Assembly: GCA_031289325.1 (NCBI GenBank)
Contig: JAITPS010000022.1
Span: forward strand, 1-28,417
Reading direction: 5' to 3'
Length of the DNA: 28,417 nucleotides
From: Candidatus Methanovirga meridionalis
Lineage (GTDB): Archaea > Methanobacteriota > Methanobacteria > Methanobacteriales > Methanobacteriaceae
The notes under the pieces were generated by a model. It made no database searches, was not told the origin of the DNA, and saw only the letters and a program-made list of their open reading frames with translations. Positions 25,355-28,417 of the stretch are shown here, in pieces (within the stretch, counting starts at the first letter, position 1; each line of letters opens with the position of its first letter). The position numbers and the translations under genes are program-made.

Positions 25355-25613
25355 TATAGTTACTATGGAAAAGTTCTTAAATTTTAAACGGTGAATTTTT
25401 TTATTAAATTATTTAATTTTAAATATTTTTTTATAAAAATCGATAATCTTAAATTTTAATTAATATAATTGTATTTTAATTAATATAAATAATTATTAAT
25501 TTAATATCTTTTAATTTAATATTTTTTAATTTAATATCTTTTAATTTAATATCTTTTAATAATATTTGTTTTTAAAAAAATTATTTATTAATAACTTTAT
25601 CAAAGCTACTATA
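25355..25613 (-). mobile_element. MITE-like repeat, copy J (four 15-bp internal units)
   Basis: TATAGT (25355-25360) with GGAAAAGTTCTTAAATTTTA, and AACTTTATCAAAG closing with ACTATA (25608-25613). The unit TAATTTAATATCTTT occurs four times (25497-25511, 25512-25526 with one change, 25527-25541, 25542-25556). It is flanked on the left by a TATAT-rich stretch and lies immediately upstream of the radical SAM gene, so the promoter of that gene must lie in the 32-bp remainder or inside the element. Confidence 0.75.
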
Positions 25614-25719
25614 ATTCTTTAATTTTAAAATATTTTTTTAATTTTAATTAATTTTACTATTTTAGATATTTTTTATTTTAGATATTTATATTTAAATAAT
25701 TTATACTCGGATATTTTAT

Positions 25720-25803
25720 GAATGTGTCAAAAAGTGTGGAAAATTCTTAAGTTGGTAGCATTGTCAAATTTTGATAAACATCCACAACAGTTTACACCCC
25801 ATC
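25720..25803 (-). other. Structured 3' flank of pycB
   Basis: This is less AT-biased than the rest of the gap. TGTGGA (near 25734) and TCCACA (near 25782) can pair. Inside, TTGTCAA and TTGATAA form a 7-bp stem (one G-T) with a 3-nt loop. It directly follows the pycB stop on the - strand and could be its 3' UTR or terminator; remnant DNA is also possible. Confidence 0.3.
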
Positions 25804-27516
25804 CTATTTAATAACCATTATAATATCACCAGCATTGATAGAATCTCCTTCATTTACAAAAATATTTTCTATAATTCCATTAAATTCTGATTCAATATCA
25901 TTTTCCATTTTCATTGCTTCAATAACAGCTAAAATATCTCCTTTTTCAACTTTATCTCCAATAGCTACCTTAAGTTTTAAAAGCATGCCCTGCATAGTTG
26001 AAGAAACTCCACCTTCAACATTACCTTTAGGAGACCTTTGACTTTCTTCTATATTTAAATAACCTGTGGGCATAATTTTTACATCAAAAATATCTCCATC
26101 AACTTCAACACTATACTCAGTTGGAATTTCAAGTTGATTATCATTACTATCAATTTGCTTGGAGGATAATTCTTCTTCTTTCATTTCTCCACTTAAAAAC
26201 TTAGTAGCAATTGCTGGATAAATAGCTAAAGTCAAAATATCTTCATCTTTTTTAATAATGCCTTTTTTTTCTCCTTCAGCTTTGTAATAATCATACTGTG
26301 GTTTTAATAAATCAGCTGGTCTTGATTTAATAAGTTTTTCATTGCCAATAATCATTTTAGCTATTTTTGGATTTATTTTACCTGGAGGTCTTCCATAAAG
26401 TCCTTTAATATAATCTTTAACCTCATTAGAAACTATTTTATATCTTTCACCATTTAAAACATTCATAACTGCTTGTATACCAACAATTTGGCTTGTTGGA
26501 GTAACGAGTGGAGGATAACCTAAGTCTTTTCTAACTCTTGGCATTTCTTCTAAAACATCATGATACCGATCCAATGCATTTTGTTCCTTTAATTGTGAAA
26601 CTAAATTTGAAAGCATACCTCCAGGAAGTTGATAGATTAAAACATCAGTATCAATATTTTCAGCAATTGGATCTATTAAACCAAGATATTTTTCCTTAAT
26701 ATCAGCAAAATATTTTTTAATGTTATTAAGAAGCTTTAAATCTAATTTAGTATCATACTGTGTTCCCTTAAGTGCAGCCACAATACTTTCAGTAGGTGGT
26801 TGAGATGCACCCCAAGATAATGGTGAAATAGCTGTATCCAATATATCAACACCAGCTTCACAAGCCGTATAATAGCTGATAGGTGTCATTCCACTCGTTG
26901 AATGTGAATGTAAACTTATTAAAAGATCAGTTTCTTCTTTTAACATTTTAACCAATTTATAAATGTCTGCAGGATAAATCAATCCAGCCATATCTTTAAT
27001 AGTTACTGAATCACAATCTAAATCTTCTAAATCTTTAGCTATTTTAACAAAACCTTCTAAAGTATGTACAGGACTAACAGTATAACTTATTGTTCCTTGA
27101 ACATGAGCTCCCTGTAATTTAGCTGTTTCAATCACTTTTTTCATGTTTCTAACATCATTTAAAGCATCAAAAACTCTAAATATATCAACACCATTTTCGT
27201 ATGACTTCTCTACAAATTTTTCTACAATATCATCAGGATAATGCTTATATCCGACTAAATTTTGACCACGAATAAGCATCTGAAGAGGAGTATGAATTAA
27301 ATGTTCTTTAATAGACCTTAAACGCTCCCAAGGATCTTCATTAAGATAACGAATAGACACATCAAAAGTTGCTCCTCCCCATGCTTCTAAAGAAAAAAAA
27401 CCAATTTTATCAAGTTCTTCAACAATAGGCAACATATCTCTTGTTCTCATTCTTGTGGCCATAAGAGATTGATGAGCATCCCTAAGTGCTGTTTCAGTAA
27501 TTTTAGTAACTTTCAT
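25804..27516 (-). CDS. pycB: Pyruvate carboxylase subunit B (carboxyltransferase plus biotin carrier)
   Basis: PycB (570 residues from ATG 27516) transfers carboxyl from biotin to pyruvate, giving oxaloacetate for the incomplete TCA branch of methanogens. The N-terminal TIM-barrel begins ITETALRDAHQSLMATRMRT. TIKDMAG contains the lysine expected to be carbamylated (about K174) and HSHSTSG (203-209) the metal histidines. The C-terminal biotinyl domain has EAMKMEN with the biotin lysine at about 536. Oxaloacetate decarboxylase alpha subunits share this layout; the archaeal context favours PycB. The frame extends to ATG 27525, but GGATGG sits well before 27516. The biotin carboxylase gene (pycA) is not nearby. 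Confidence 0.88.
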   Translation of the reverse strand: MKVTKITETALRDAHQSLMATRMRTRDMLPIVEELDKIGFFSLEAWGGATFDVSIRYLNEDPWERLRSIKEHLIHTPLQMLIRGQNLVGYKHYPDDIVEKFVEKSYENGVDIFRVFDALNDVRNMKKVIETAKLQGAHVQGTISYTVSPVHTLEGFVKIAKDLEDLDCDSVTIKDMAGLIYPADIYKLVKMLKEETDLLISLHSHSTSGMTPISYYTACEAGVDILDTAISPLSWGASQPPTESIVAALKGTQYDTKLDLKLLNNIKKYFADIKEKYLGLIDPIAENIDTDVLIYQLPGGMLSNLVSQLKEQNALDRYHDVLEEMPRVRKDLGYPPLVTPTSQIVGIQAVMNVLNGERYKIVSNEVKDYIKGLYGRPPGKINPKIAKMIIGNEKLIKSRPADLLKPQYDYYKAEGEKKGIIKKDEDILTLAIYPAIATKFLSGEMKEEELSSKQIDSNDNQLEIPTEYSVEVDGDIFDVKIMPTGYLNIEESQRSPKGNVEGGVSSTMQGMLLKLKVAIGDKVEKGDILAVIEAMKMENDIESEFNGIIENIFVNEGDSINAGDIIMVIK

Positions 27517-27763
27517 AAAAACCATCCATTTATTAATAGCTTATATTAAACAATCATTCATCTTTTTAACTTGTTTTAATTATTCCACTTGTTTCTTTTA
27601 AAAAAAGAGAAATTATCAACTGTATTATATTAATTAATTTATTATATCCATTTAAACTATCAAATATCCTTTAAATCAAATTATCCTTTAAATCAAATTA
27701 TTCTTTAATATTAAATATTATTTAAAACTTATCTATAATTACTTTTATTTAAATTTTTAAAAT
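27517..27763. promoter_or_regulatory. pycB upstream region
   Basis: On the - strand, GTTTAATATAAG at 27540-27551 is a TATA candidate, whose spacing (about 25-30 bp to ATG 27516) would give a nearly leaderless transcript. ACTTGTTT occurs twice (near 27579 and 27596). TATCCTTTAAATCAAAT is repeated about 2.5 times (27665-27715). Assignments are tentative. Confidence 0.35.
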
Positions 27764-27939
27764 TATATTGATTTTGATAAAGTTCTTAATAAATAATTTT
27801 TTTAAAAATAAATATTAATCGAATATATTAATTTGAACTTATTTATATTATTTAAAATGTATTTATATTATTTAAAATATATTTATATTATTTAAAATTT
27901 AAAATTATAGATTTTTATAAATTAATATTTAAAATTAAA
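27764..27939 (+). mobile_element. MITE-like repeat, copy K (right end missing)
   Basis: It starts with TATATTGATTTTGATAAAGT and follows the family interior, with a partly expanded TTATATTATTTAAAAT unit (three copies). It stops at AAAATTAAA, where copy L begins with TATAGT. The right terminus TTAAGAACTTTT is absent on either side of copy L. Confidence 0.65.
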
Positions 27940-28196
27940 TATAGTGATTTTGATAAGTTCTTAATAAATAACTTTTTTAAAAATAAATATTATTGAAATA
28001 AATATTATTGAAATAAATATTATTGAAATAAATATTATTGAAATATATTAATTTGAACTTATTTATATTAATTAAAATGTATTTATATTATTTAAAATTT
28101 AAAATTATAGATTTTTATAAATTAATAGTTAAAATTAAATAATTTAATAAAAAAACTTATACTTCAAAATTTAAAAACTTTTCCATAAAGAATATA
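27940..28196 (+). mobile_element. MITE-like repeat, copy L (four 15-bp internal units)
   Basis: It starts with TATAGTGATTTTGATAAGTT at 27940. The unit AAATAAATATTATTG is tandemly repeated four times (27981-28040). The right arm TTAAAAACTTTTCC is mutated (AAAA for AAGA) and ends near 28196 in a drifted TATA sequence. Its interior matches copy K very closely, suggesting a recent common origin. Confidence 0.68.
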
Positions 28197-28301
28197 CTTT
28201 TATTAAAATTTTTAAAATTACTTTTATTTCATTAATAAATAATTTGATTAATTTGATTAATTTTTAATATAAATTAACTTATATAAATTATTTATATTGA
28301 A

Positions 28302-28417
28302 ATTAATATTGGATTATAAAATTAATATTGGATTATAAAATTAATATTGGATTATAAAATTAATATTGGATTATAAAATTAATATTGGATTATAAAATTA
28401 ATATTGGATTATAAAAT
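28302..28417. repeat. 19-bp tandem array running off the right edge
   Basis: ATTAATATTGGATTATAAA is repeated without a single change six times (28302-28415), and a seventh copy begins at the window end. The true length is unknown. The region 28197-28301 before it is featureless AT-rich DNA. Confidence 0.85.

Noticed and set aside
28302..28417. Possible CRISPR array at the right edge
   Set aside because: The 19-bp units are contiguous and identical with no spacers.

Overview
The window is about 28 kb of extremely AT-rich archaeal DNA. Its gene content is diagnostic for a hydrogenotrophic methanogen of the Methanobacteriales, most like Methanobrevibacter: an Mvh (F420-non-reducing) hydrogenase operon with the MvhB polyferredoxin, a tungsten-type formylmethanofuran dehydrogenase (Fwd) operon, a coenzyme M biosynthesis gene (comE), pyruvate carboxylase subunit B and an archaeal ATP-dependent DNA ligase. 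The genus is inferred from families, gene arrangement and base composition; no rRNA gene is present to confirm it.

Layout. Positions 1-4736 hold an ABC importer of the nitrate/sulfonate/taurine class (binding protein 769-1722, permease 2367-3107, ATPase 3177-3917), whose first two genes are pushed apart by repetitive DNA. Positions 4737-8942 hold a DUF308 membrane protein, a HIGH-motif nucleotidyltransferase and, tail to tail with it, the DNA ligase, then comE. A class V aminotransferase lies at 10036-11178. The + strand mvhDGAB operon (12493-16546) converges on the - strand operon fwdHFGDBAC (23484-17235). A radical SAM/SPASM enzyme (24144-25322) and pycB (25804-27516), both on the - strand, complete the gene set.

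How the genes work together. Fwd catalyses the first CO2-fixing step of methanogenesis and needs low-potential electrons. Mvh feeds H2 electrons to heterodisulfide reductase, which bifurcates them and returns low-potential electrons to Fwd, so the two convergent operons encode the two ends of one electron loop. ComE contributes to coenzyme M and PycB to oxaloacetate synthesis. FwdH, the first fwd gene product, fuses a helix-turn-helix to a two-cluster ferredoxin, and the DNA before it carries three inverted repeats, which suggests redox-linked regulation.

Most striking feature. Nearly every long gene-free gap holds a copy of one repeat family, typically 200-350 bp. I count twelve full, partial or decayed copies, about a tenth of the window. 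They have inverted ends of the form TATAGT-N9-AAAGTTCTTA and no coding capacity, so they look like MITEs. Several copies carry internal tandem expansions of 15-30 bp units, usually four copies. One pair is joined head to tail or nested, and one pair brackets the radical SAM gene. Other notable points are a tandem array of T-rich units starting at the aminotransferase stop codon, an intrinsic-looking terminator after mvhB, and a 19-bp tandem array running off the right edge. No tRNA, rRNA, CRISPR array or transposase gene was seen.
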